Part shown: in pieces, positions 8,744-17,159 of the stretch | Layout: each line of letters starts with the position of its first letter | How positions within the stretch are numbered: the stretch's first letter is position 1 | DNA from: CAVTLG01 sp963735495 | Lineage (GTDB): Bacteria; Chloroflexota; Ktedonobacteria; Ktedonobacterales; Ktedonobacteraceae | NCBI GenBank assembly: GCA_963735495.1 | Contig: CAVTLG010000009.1 | Location: 186,001 to 250,000, forward strand | DNA length: 64,000 nt | Reading direction: 5' to 3' | Translations under genes and position numbers: made by a program | Notes under the pieces: model-generated | What the model was told of the DNA's origin: nothing | The model's database searches: none | Seen by the model: only the letters and a program-made list of their open reading frames with translations

Positions 8744-9205
8744 GTGAGTGATGCACCACAGGTGGAGCAATCCGGTGAGGGACCTGAAGAGAATGAACGC
8801 ATAGCCACGGAGATGGCTACTATCGCTCATGCGCTGGATGAGTGGAATAACCAGCTTGGGCGACAGTTTGGTCCGCTTTCACGACCACAACGGCGTATGC
8901 TGCGCCTGCTCAATACAGAGGCGACGGTGCGCGTGGGCGATCTGGGGGAGTTGTTGGGACTGACGACGGCTGGCACAACGCGTATGCTCGATAAGTTGGA
9001 AGCATTGGGCTACGCGACACGCTCACGCACGGCGCAACATGATCAGCGACAGGTGTATGTGGCGCTGACTCCGGCAGGTGCAGCAGCATTGCAAGAAGCG
9101 GAACAGGTCTTTCTGGAACGCATGAGGATCACGCTAAGTGTTCTCAACGCGAGCGAGCGAGCAACACTGGCGAACCTGTTGCAAGCGCTAAGTGAGCGTA
9201 GTTGA
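8744..9205 (+). CDS. MarR family transcriptional regulator
   Basis: A 153-residue protein starting at GTG 8744 after GAGGAGGG. The winged-helix core is clear: LRLLNTEATVRVGDLGELLG, then the recognition helix TTAGTTRMLDKLEALGYATR and the wing RTAQHDQRQVYVALTPAG. This is the normal MarR layout and length. The next gene downstream is an ABC exporter, so the likely job is ligand-controlled repression of itself and the exporter. A palindromic repeat of about 230 nt separates the two genes and may limit readthrough. Confidence 0.9.
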   Translation: MSDAPQVEQSGEGPEENERIATEMATIAHALDEWNNQLGRQFGPLSRPQRRMLRLLNTEATVRVGDLGELLGLTTAGTTRMLDKLEALGYATRSRTAQHDQRQVYVALTPAGAAALQEAEQVFLERMRITLSVLNASERATLANLLQALSERS

Positions 9206-9252
9206 CGTGCATCTAAATGCAGATACCAGGTAACTGCTCAGATAAGGCAAAT

Positions 9253-9485
9253 TTTCAGGAACCGTGGAAGCTAGCGTAGGGGCCGAGCGAAGACCTTTTT
9301 TGTGGCGGATCTTTTGGCGCGTGGGACCAGGCAAAAAGGTCTTTGCGTCCCTGCTGATCCGATTGGCTGACTGCATAGCAGTAGATGCGATAGCATCGTT
9401 GCCAAGCGGAATAAGAACGCGGCGGCCCATCCCGTCTTGAACTACCCTGGACAACCGCAAGGGATTGTCCCTACGCGGTCCCCTT
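9253..9485. repeat. Palindromic repeat family 2, long copy
   Basis: It shares GGAACCGTGGA, GCGTAGGGGCCGAGC and AAGACCTTTTT at the left, and GGACAACCGCAAGGGATTGT then CCCTACGCGGTCCC at the right, with the copy at 46643-46825. GCGTAGGG at the left and CCCTACGC at the right are inverted. An inner hairpin pairs AAGACCTTTTT with AAAAAGGTCTT. It covers the region of the in-frame start at 9437, supporting the later exporter start at 9533. Confidence 0.75.
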
Positions 9486-9532
9486 CTGCGAGCCGACCTG
9501 AGGAGTTACGATACGAGAAGGAGAGAAGGACT

Positions 9533-11452
9533 ATGGCTTTTTCTGGAGGTGGTCTCGGCGGGATGGGTGGTGGTGTAGGCGGCGGCATGGGTGCTGGCAT
9601 GGGTGGTACATTGATGCGTCAACAGCGCTCGCTGGAATATCTGCGTGCAGGAAAACCGGATGTTGCGCACACGCTCGCACAAATCTGGGGCTATCTACGC
9701 GCCTATCGCTGGCAACTCGTATGGGGGTCGCTGGTCATGATATTGGGGGTGGTCGCGGGACTAATTCCCCCGCTGCTGATCCGCGCATTGATCGATACAG
9801 CTATTCCACAGCATAATATCCAGCTCATTGTACTATTGGGATGTGGTATGGTGCTCTTTCCCGTGGGGGACGCGCTGCTCGGATTGGGCCAGAACTACCT
9901 GAGTATCGTGATCGCGCAAGGACTGATCGCCGATTTGCGCGCACAGCTTTATAAACATACGCAAGCGCTCGGCCTGGAATTCTTCACGTGGACGCGCGCA
10001 GGTGAAATCCATACGCGCTTCCTCAACGACGCGGGCGGACTGCAAAATGTGCTCACGCAATCCTTTCTAGGTACCCTGGCCAATCTCATCACGTTGATTG
10101 GTACACTGGTCGTCATGGCGACCATCAACTGGCAACTCGCGCTGGTCTCGGCGGTCGTCTTACCAGCCTTCGCCTTCCCCATCTTACACTTTGGGCAGCG
10201 GCGCTACACGGCCATGGAGCGCGCGCAGGCGGCTCTGGGCGAGCTCTCCGTCGTGCTGGAAGAAACACTGAGCTTATCAGGCTCCATCGTCGTCAAAAGC
10301 TTTGGGACAGAACAGCGCGAGGCGCAGCGTTTTGACGAGGTCAACACGAAGGCGCGCAAGGCCCAGGAGTTCCAACTCATGGAAGGGCAATGGCTCTCAG
10401 TTGCCGTACAAAGCCTGGCAGCGTTTGGTCCAGCGCTGCTGTATACCTATGGCGCGTATCTTGTCATCACCCACCAGGTGGCGCTGGGCACGATAGTAGC
10501 CTTTGCCGCCTATCTGACCCAACTCTACACGCCGGCCTCTTCACTGGCAGGTGCGAATGCGACGCTGCTAGGTGGATTGGCGCTGTTTGATCGCATCTTC
10601 CGTTTTATGGAGATACCGAGTAGTGTACCGGAACCGGCCTCACCCCAGCCTCTGCCATCGACACCGCAGCAAGGCATCGTCTTCGATCATGTCAGCTTCA
10701 GCTATCCCGGCAAAAAAGACGCCAAAGAAGTACTGCATGATATATCCTTCAGCGCGCCATTGGGTCAACTCACCGCACTGGTAGGACCAAGCGGGGCAGG
10801 CAAATCAACGCTGCTTTCACTGGCCGCCCGTTTTTATGATCCGGTCAGCGGAAGCGTCCAGCTCGACGGCATTGCATTGCGTGATATTGCGCAAAAGGAC
10901 CTGCGCCAGCGTCTGGCCGTCGTCACGCAAGAGCTCTTCCTCTTTCATGCCAGCTTGCGTGAGAATATCTGCTATGGCGTTCCTGACGCGTCCGCAGAAG
11001 AAGTAGAGGCGGTAGTGGAGGCCGCGCAACTGCAGGATTTGTTAGATCGCTTGCCAGAGGGACTTGATACGATTGTTGGCGAGCGTGGCTATCGACTTTC
11101 GGGAGGCGAGAAGCAACGTGTGGCTATCGCACGGGCATTATTATGCCAGGCACCCTATCTGCTGCTGGACGAAGCGACTAGCTCGCTTGACTCACAGGTG
11201 GAACGGCGCATCCAGGCCGCCCTGGAGAAACTGGTCACAGGCCGCACCGTGATCGCCATTGCCCATCGGCTCTCAACGATACAACGCGCAGACCAGATTT
11301 TTGTCGTACAGCAGGGCCATATTGTCGAACAAGGGAAGCACGAGGTGCTGCTCCAACACTCGGGATTGTACCAGCAGCTTTACAATGCGCAATTTGTGGG
11401 AGAGGCAGAACAGGCTATTGCTGGTATCGCACATGAGCACGACAACGTTTAA
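9533..11452 (+). CDS. ABC exporter, fused permease and ATPase (MsbA/LmrA type)
   Basis: The start is ATG 9533, directly after GGAGAGAAGGA. The longer frame from 9437 begins in a palindromic repeat. The 639-residue half-transporter has an unusual Gly/Met-rich N-terminus (about residues 3-25), a six-helix membrane domain (about 55-350) and an ATPase domain (from about 390). Walker A is GPSGAGKS near residue 418, the signature is LSGGEKQR, Walker B is LLLDEATS and the H-loop is IAHRLST. It would act as a homodimer exporting lipids, peptides or drugs. The MarR gene upstream suggests export of a toxic compound, but the substrate is unknown. Confidence 0.9.
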   Translation: MAFSGGGLGGMGGGVGGGMGAGMGGTLMRQQRSLEYLRAGKPDVAHTLAQIWGYLRAYRWQLVWGSLVMILGVVAGLIPPLLIRALIDTAIPQHNIQLIVLLGCGMVLFPVGDALLGLGQNYLSIVIAQGLIADLRAQLYKHTQALGLEFFTWTRAGEIHTRFLNDAGGLQNVLTQSFLGTLANLITLIGTLVVMATINWQLALVSAVVLPAFAFPILHFGQRRYTAMERAQAALGELSVVLEETLSLSGSIVVKSFGTEQREAQRFDEVNTKARKAQEFQLMEGQWLSVAVQSLAAFGPALLYTYGAYLVITHQVALGTIVAFAAYLTQLYTPASSLAGANATLLGGLALFDRIFRFMEIPSSVPEPASPQPLPSTPQQGIVFDHVSFSYPGKKDAKEVLHDISFSAPLGQLTALVGPSGAGKSTLLSLAARFYDPVSGSVQLDGIALRDIAQKDLRQRLAVVTQELFLFHASLRENICYGVPDASAEEVEAVVEAAQLQDLLDRLPEGLDTIVGERGYRLSGGEKQRVAIARALLCQAPYLLLDEATSSLDSQVERRIQAALEKLVTGRTVIAIAHRLSTIQRADQIFVVQQGHIVEQGKHEVLLQHSGLYQQLYNAQFVGEAEQAIAGIAHEHDNV

Positions 11453-11645
11453 AAAGTGGGATGCTGGCGACGCAGAAAGGGGAACATACAAAAGAAATAT
11501 GTACTCTCTCTCTGGAAAGAGTGACCTGAGAGTCTTGTTCCGCGTGATATGATTGAACCGAATAGCGCAGCGATACTGCGCGGAAAAGAAGTGAGCCAGA
11601 GCGTTGTAGATGAGCCTGTTAACCTTGAGAAATATATGCAGAGGC

Positions 11646-12131
11646 ATGTATGATGAGAAAAGAACAGATCAGTGGCGATTACAAATGCTGAGTGAGCGTA
11701 CCAGGCTTGTCCTGCTCAGCTTGCTACAAGTCCTCGTGCTAGGAACCCTGATTTTCACACTGTTCAATACTGTGCAAGCTGTACACAGTTTCCAGGTGCA
11801 ATATCATGCGGTCAAAACAGGGGACGTGAGCGCAGTGAGTCCCTGGATGACTGTCCATGTTGTTTCTGATGTCTACAGTGTACCAGAAAACTACCTGTGT
11901 GATTCACTGCGAGTGGGAAATCCGCATCAATTGCGACATGTCACGATTTATGAGATTGCCAAACGCAAACGACAACCGGTGAAGCAGGTGATAACGACCC
12001 TCCAGCATGCCATTCTGGTGTATCGTAAAGGGCATCCAGGCTCTGCAACGCCAACGCCAATCCCCAGGCCAATCCCAGTTCTGCGCCTTTTATGGAACCA
12101 ACCTTCAACGCCAGGGAGGACGTCATTATAG
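11646..12131 (+). CDS. Hypothetical protein with one membrane helix
   Basis: The frame opens at 11610, but ATG 11646 with AGAGG just upstream is the better start, giving 161 residues. A membrane helix (LLSLLQVLVLGTLIFTLF) lies near residues 22-42. It is followed by a probable extracytoplasmic region with a cysteine (ENYLCDSLRVG) and a proline-rich tail (TPTPIPRPIPVLR). I recognise no family. The stop codon TAG overlaps the GTG start of the DedA gene by one base, so the two are probably translationally coupled. Confidence 0.6.
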   Translation: MYDEKRTDQWRLQMLSERTRLVLLSLLQVLVLGTLIFTLFNTVQAVHSFQVQYHAVKTGDVSAVSPWMTVHVVSDVYSVPENYLCDSLRVGNPHQLRHVTIYEIAKRKRQPVKQVITTLQHAILVYRKGHPGSATPTPIPRPIPVLRLLWNQPSTPGRTSL

Positions 12132-12865
12132 TGAATACTTTCATTATCGTTGAGCTGCAACGATATGGATACCTGGCGCTGTGGTTAGTCGTCTTTGTCG
12201 CAGCCGTTGGCGTGCCCGTTTCAGGCTCTTTGCTGCTGTGGGCGGCAGGTGCGTTTGCCGCATTTGGCGATTTCAACCTGGCTATTCTGTTACCGGTGGC
12301 TTTAAGCGCAGCCGTCATGGGCGATAACGTGGGTTATTGGATTGGCAGGCGTGTAGGTACACCGCTCTTTGCCTGGTTTGAGCGACAAAAACGCTTACGC
12401 TTCATTACGCCGCAAATGCTGGACCGTGGCCGGGCCTATTTCAGACGGAGAGCCGCATGGGCGATCTTTATCTCACGTTTCCTCATCGTCGTGTTGGGCG
12501 GCCCGATAAACTTCCTCGCAGGGGTGGAACAATATTCGTACTATCGCTTCCTCTTTTGGGATGTGTGCGGACAAGCGCTCTGCGCGATCATCTCTCTGGG
12601 TCTGGGTTACATCTTTGCAGAAAGCTGGGAGGAAGCGGCCAGTATTTTTGGCGCCTTCTCCAGTCTTTTTTTTGTGTTGCTGATGGCTGTAGCCCTTTCA
12701 GGACTCTTGATACGCAAGATACGTCAGCGCAGACGAGAACGTGAACTCATTGGTAAGGAATTGGAAGTATTGCCACCGTTAGCCAGTATAACCTCACCAC
12801 TAGCCAGTATAACTCAACCGCTCACGAATACCATGGGTACAATCAGCCATGATATTGAGGAGTGA
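12131..12865 (+). CDS. DedA family membrane protein
   Basis: The GTG at 12131 follows AGGGAGGA and overlaps the preceding stop by one base; the longer frame from 12092 is less likely. The protein has about 244 residues. It shows the DedA layout: an early helix ending in VGVPVSGSLLLWAAG, the conserved GDNVGYWIGRRVG segment, FISRFLIVVLGGPINFLAG and terminal helices. The family is linked to lipid-carrier recycling and membrane homeostasis. The Ser/Thr-rich tail with LASITSPLASITQPL repeats is unusual for the family and probably disordered. Confidence 0.85.
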   Translation: MNTFIIVELQRYGYLALWLVVFVAAVGVPVSGSLLLWAAGAFAAFGDFNLAILLPVALSAAVMGDNVGYWIGRRVGTPLFAWFERQKRLRFITPQMLDRGRAYFRRRAAWAIFISRFLIVVLGGPINFLAGVEQYSYYRFLFWDVCGQALCAIISLGLGYIFAESWEEAASIFGAFSSLFFVLLMAVALSGLLIRKIRQRRRERELIGKELEVLPPLASITSPLASITQPLTNTMGTISHDIEE

Positions 12866-12960
12866 TGGGAAAATATCGATAAAGTGATATATTTGAAATA
12901 AATGGATAAACTACGGGACGACCATGGCAGAGAGAGATGTCCCGGAGAAAGATTGCATGC

Positions 12961-14077
12961 ATGAAAACGTTGAAGCCTACCATCTTGATATTGACAACAC
13001 ATACAGGTGGTGGACACCTGAAATCTCGCGCAGTCGCTCAAAGGTATGCTTGAGTCGCACTATGAAGTCGTGATTATGGACCCCCAATCGGCTTTTGTTG
13101 ATCACTATTATCGCTTCGTTAGCCGACATCTGGTGGGATTTTTAGATTGGCAATATGCATTTACCGACAATGAATTTATCTCGTTATGGTTTCATCGCAT
13201 CCTGACCGCCGCCAACCGCAAACGGCTGGTCAGTATCGTCGAAGATGTTCAGCCACAACTGGTTATAACGACCCACGCGGTCTTATCCTACGCTATGGCG
13301 CGTGCCGCTGAGAGTCTGCGCCAGCGCGTGCCGCTCGTGTTTCAGTTGACCGATCTGGGACAGTTGCACCAGACGTGGTTTGCCGAGAAAGCTGCCGACG
13401 CCTACCTGGCTCCGACCCACGAAATTTTTGTACAGACGCTGAAACAGGGGATTGCTAAAGAGCGTGTGTATCTGACCGGCAGACCGGTGCGGCAGCAGTT
13501 TTTCCACGTGTCCCTCAATGAGAGAGAGGAAATACTGAGCGGTCTTGGTTTTGATCCGGGCCTGTTTACGCTCTTTCTCCAGGGTGGTGCAATGGGATCA
13601 GCAGGAGTTGATCGCACCATCGAGAATCTGCTGAGTAGCAATCCAGCGCTGCAAATTATTCTGGCAGTAGGCAATAATAAGCAGATGGCCGCACGCTACG
13701 CCGGAAGTAAACAGGTACAAACGTTGCCCTTCACTGAAGTCATTGCACCCTATATGGCGGCTACAGATGTGATCGTGGGGAAAGCCGGGGCAAGTTTCAT
13801 CACAGAAGCCTTCATGGTCGAGAAGCCATTTATCGTCACAACCTTTATTCCCGGCCAGGAGAGCCCGAATCTACGCTTCATCGAGCGACATAATCTGGGT
13901 TGGGTCTGCCTGGAAACAGCAGCTCAGAAAGAGCTGCTGACCAACATAACACACAACCCAGGGATGATTGCTGAGAAAGTAGCTGCAATTCAGGACTACA
14001 AAGCCTGGAATATACAGGCCAATCAAGATATTCACCCTATCATTGACCGGCTTATCTCTGGCGCAGATGCTGGATGA
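12961..14077 (+). CDS. GT28 (MGDG-synthase/MurG-like) glycosyltransferase, frame broken near its 5' end
   Basis: From ATG 12961 the sequence reads MKTLKPTILILTTHTGGGHL, the typical N-terminal glycine loop of this family, then meets TGA after 30 codons. The remaining 343 residues are open in the +1 frame from 13046. Dropping one A from AAA at 13040-13042 joins them as AVAQGMLESHYEVVIMD. The whole length is 1117 nt, 3n+1, or about 371 residues. The C-terminal donor domain includes LFLQGGAMGSAG, VIVGKAGASFITEAF and TTFIPGQESPN, as in UDP-sugar binding GT28 enzymes. It ends at 14077, abutting the stop of sqdB on the other strand. Together they suggest glycolipid synthesis. Substrates are inferred. 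Confidence 0.8.
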
Positions 14078-15259
14078 TCAAGAGTCGGTTTGAGAAAGCT
14101 CATTTCTCGTCATACGCCAGTTGACGGTGGGCTGGATCAGATCTTTGTCAATGAACTCCTGGTGCTGAATGGCAAGATCAATCAGCAATTCAAGGACGGC
14201 TCCCTTCAGCAAATGTGGCTCAAGTCCCAGCTCAATCAGCCTGGTATGGGTCGCGTTGTAATAGTGCTGCTCGGCTTCAACGCGCGGATTGGATAGGTGC
14301 TGGACCTGCGTGTCCAGGCCGTAGCGTTCACTCTGCTTGACCACCATTTCTGCCAGCTCCAGGAGCGAAAATTGCTCGGTGATCTGGTTGAAGACACGGT
14401 ACTCACCTTGCCTGGGTGCTGAGGCAATGGCGATCTCGATGCAGCGAATGGTGTCAATCAGATTGATGTAGCCACGCGTCTGATGACCCGCGCCATAGAT
14501 ACTGAGTGGATAACCTACCGCGGCCTGGACGCAAAAGCGATTCAGTGCGGTACCATAGATTTGATCGTAGTCGAAGCGTGTGGCCAGGCGCGGATCTTGC
14601 GCGGTTTCGTCCGTTTCGACGCCATACACAACGCCCTGGTTCAGATCTGTGGCGCGTAGTCCCCAGACTCTGCAACAAAACATAATATTGTGGCTATCGT
14701 GGACCTTGCTGAGATGATAGAAAGATCCGGGCTGTTTGGGGAAAGGCAACACATCGGAACGTCCATTGTGATGGATCTCGATAAACCCTTCCTCGATATC
14801 GATGTTGGGTGTGCCGTATTCGCCCATCGTGCCAAGCTTCACAAGATGGCAGTCGGGCGCAAATTCTTTCATCGCATACAAAACGTTGAGTGTCCCCACA
14901 ACGTTGTTCGTTTGCGTGAAAACGGCGTGCTTCCGATCAATCATAGAATAGGGGGCGGAGCGCTGTTCAGCAAAGTGTACGACGGCATCGGGTTGCACGT
15001 CTTGGAAGACGGCGCTAAGCGCTTCATAGTCCGTTGCGTCACCAATGACGAGCTGGATCTGTTTGCCAGAAACAGCTTTCCACAGGGAGACCCGTTCATG
15101 AAGCGTCTGGATCGGGGTTAGACTGTTGAAGCCTCGCTCAAGGTCAAAGTGCCTGCGCGACAGGTTGTCGAAAATAGTGACGTCATACCCTTTGCTGGAA
15201 AGGTAGAGTGATTGCGGCCAGCCGAGATAGCCGTCACCCCCCAGTACGAGAATACGCAT
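14078..15259 (-). CDS. sqdB: UDP-sulfoquinovose synthase
   Basis: ATG 15259 follows GGAGGAACC; the longer frame from 15352 lacks a site. The 393-residue protein matches SQD1/SqdB closely: the NAD loop VLGGDGYLGWPQSLYL, the substrate segments HFAEQRSAPYSMIDR and KLGTMGEYGTPNIDIEEG, then SSFYHLSKVHDSH-like sequence (here GSFYHLSKVHDSHNIMF), ATDLNQGVVYGV and the C-terminal PRVEAEQHYYNATH. The TMGEYG motif and the YxxxK pair (YHLSK) are the catalytic signature. The enzyme makes UDP-sulfoquinovose from UDP-glucose and sulfite for sulfolipid. No sulfolipid synthase is visible here except possibly the adjacent GT28 enzyme. Confidence 0.95.
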   Translation of the reverse strand: MRILVLGGDGYLGWPQSLYLSSKGYDVTIFDNLSRRHFDLERGFNSLTPIQTLHERVSLWKAVSGKQIQLVIGDATDYEALSAVFQDVQPDAVVHFAEQRSAPYSMIDRKHAVFTQTNNVVGTLNVLYAMKEFAPDCHLVKLGTMGEYGTPNIDIEEGFIEIHHNGRSDVLPFPKQPGSFYHLSKVHDSHNIMFCCRVWGLRATDLNQGVVYGVETDETAQDPRLATRFDYDQIYGTALNRFCVQAAVGYPLSIYGAGHQTRGYINLIDTIRCIEIAIASAPRQGEYRVFNQITEQFSLLELAEMVVKQSERYGLDTQVQHLSNPRVEAEQHYYNATHTRLIELGLEPHLLKGAVLELLIDLAIQHQEFIDKDLIQPTVNWRMTRNELSQTDS

Positions 15260-15469
15260 GGTTCCTCCATCGTTGATGTAGATCAACGGGTTTCCCTCTG
15301 GCGTGAGATGACCCGCATGAGGATTGCTCCAGGTAAACGCCCAATAGAGCAATTCCTCAAATGAACATTAGCACATTGTACCCATTTCGTCACGGGGTCA
15401 TGTGAAGAAAATGACTTTTTTTTTGAAGTGCCAGAAAAAGAGCAAAAAAAAACTTCAACAAAAAACGCA

Positions 15470-15498
15470 TTGACAAGTCGTGCCATTTCGTGTAGTAT
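15470..15498 (+). promoter_or_regulatory. Promoter of the tRNA-Gln gene
   Basis: TTGACA (15470-15475), a 17-nt spacer and TAGTAT (15493-15498) lie about 68 nt before the tRNA. The same boxes with the same spacing precede the 5S rRNA gene at 22748-22776. Confidence 0.75.
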
Positions 15499-15565
15499 AT
15501 CATTCGTGCAATAGAAGGGCCTCTCGCTACAGCGAAAACAATACAGGCCGTTCTCTCCCATCGTT

Positions 15566-15635
15566 CGGGTGTGGCCAAGCGGTAAGGCGATGGACTTTGG
15601 ATCCATTATTCCTAGGTTCGAATCCTAGCACCCGA
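15566..15635 (+). tRNA. tRNA-Gln (anticodon UUG)
   Basis: The acceptor stem CGGGTGT pairs with GCACCCG, with discriminator A. The D-arm is GCCAAGCGGTAAGGC. The anticodon stem ATGGA/TCCAT encloses loop CTTTGGA with anticodon TTG. The T-arm is CTAGGTTCGAATCCTAG. CCA is not encoded (GCC follows). Confidence 0.95.
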
Positions 15636-15722
15636 GCCTGTTTCTCTGATTGACATGCGACCGTTGCAGCGCTCAATCACGCTGGTATTGCCAGAACAAA
15701 AAAAAGGTTTGTATTACAAACT

Positions 15723-17159
15723 ATGAAGACATATGCGACCGTCGTCCTTGCCGCTGGTAAGGGCACTCGGATGCGTTCAACGTTGCCAAAGATGCTCCAC
15801 TCGCTGGCTGGTTTGCCACTACTGGCACATGTACTCAAAGCCGTTGAGGCTATTCCCATCACTGCTCCATTTGCTTCCCTGTATGATCTGGTAGCTGCTC
15901 CTCGTCCAGTTGTCGTGCTGGGTCACGAAGCTGAGCAGATTGCCGACGTTTTTGGTGCGCGCTGTTTGTATGCCATGCAACAAGAACAGTTGGGCACTGG
16001 TCATGCTGTCCTGGCGGCGCAGGCGAGCGTTGATGCATTGGCACCGTTGCCGCAAACGGTCCTGGTGTGCTATGGCAACACGCCACTCGTGCGTAGCGAG
16101 ATGCTGGCGAGTGTGCTGGCAGAACATCATGTGCGTAACGCAACCGTGACCTTTTTGACGGCTCAAGCGCAACTGCCCAGCGATTATGGCCGGGTTGTGC
16201 GCGATGCTCAGGGACAGGTACGCGAGATCGTGGAAACCAAACGCGCCACCAGTCAGCAGTTAAGCATTCAAGAGGTCAATTCAGGCGTGTACTGCTTTGA
16301 GCGTGACTGGTTGTGGTCTACCTTGCGGTCTTTGCCGCGCAACGCATCCGGTGAGTATTATCTGACCGACCTGGTCGCATTGGCCAGTGCTCAGGAACGC
16401 ACTATAGCGACCGTGCAAGGGGCATTCGATGAGACCATCGGTGTGAATAATCGTGTACAACTGGCCGAAGCTGAACAGATCGTCCGTCGTCGCATCTTAG
16501 AGCGGCACATGTATGCCGGGGTGACCATTGTTGATCCGGCGCACACGTATATCGATGATGACGTGCAGATCGGCTCTGATACCGTCATTCTGCCCGGTAC
16601 GATGATTACAGGACACACAACGATTGGTAGCTGGTGTCGTATCGGTCCTGAAACGACGCTGGAACAGGCGACCATCGGCGATCACTGCATAGTGCGCAAC
16701 TCGATACTGGAAGAGGCGACCCTCGAAGACAACGTGAGCGTTGGCCCTTTTAGTCACTGTCGTCCAGGGACGCACCTGGCACGCGGCGTACAGATGGGAA
16801 ACTTCGCCGAAGTCAAGAACTCGTATGTGGGCGAAGAAAGCGCTATGCATCATTTCAGTTATCTGGGTGATGCAACGGTGGGCGATCATGTGAACATTTC
16901 AGCAGGCGCGATTACCTCAAATTATAATGGTCTGACGAGAAAAAAATATCGCACTATTATAGGTTCCGCGGCCTTCATTGGCTGTGGCACTGTGCTGGTG
17001 CCTCCCGTTACCGTTGGCGATCACGCGATGTCGGGGGCTGGCGCTGTTGTGAATAAAGATGTTCCACCCTCTGCATTAGTGGTCGGTGTGCCCGCTCATG
17101 TGCTACGCATGTTGCCACAGCCGGATACCCCACAGGCAGAGCGTGGCGAAAAGGAATAG
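15723..17159 (+). CDS. glmU: Bifunctional UDP-N-acetylglucosamine pyrophosphorylase / glucosamine-1-phosphate N-acetyltransferase
   Basis: A 478-residue protein of usual length. The N-terminal nucleotidyltransferase opens with VVLAAGKGTRMRSTLPKMLH, contains QLGTGHAVLAA and the substrate segment YGRVVRDAQGQV. The C-terminal half is a left-handed beta helix with hexapeptide repeats (VNISAGAITSNYNGLTRKKY, then TIIGSAAFIGCGT) holding the acetyl-CoA site. It makes UDP-GlcNAc for peptidoglycan and other polymers. The gene follows tRNA-Gln by 87 nt and is directly abutted by the CBS/CorC gene. No obvious ribosome binding site stands before ATG 15723 except AAAAAAAGG at about -16. Confidence 0.93.
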   Translation: MKTYATVVLAAGKGTRMRSTLPKMLHSLAGLPLLAHVLKAVEAIPITAPFASLYDLVAAPRPVVVLGHEAEQIADVFGARCLYAMQQEQLGTGHAVLAAQASVDALAPLPQTVLVCYGNTPLVRSEMLASVLAEHHVRNATVTFLTAQAQLPSDYGRVVRDAQGQVREIVETKRATSQQLSIQEVNSGVYCFERDWLWSTLRSLPRNASGEYYLTDLVALASAQERTIATVQGAFDETIGVNNRVQLAEAEQIVRRRILERHMYAGVTIVDPAHTYIDDDVQIGSDTVILPGTMITGHTTIGSWCRIGPETTLEQATIGDHCIVRNSILEEATLEDNVSVGPFSHCRPGTHLARGVQMGNFAEVKNSYVGEESAMHHFSYLGDATVGDHVNISAGAITSNYNGLTRKKYRTIIGSAAFIGCGTVLVPPVTVGDHAMSGAGAVVNKDVPPSALVVGVPAHVLRMLPQPDTPQAERGEKE

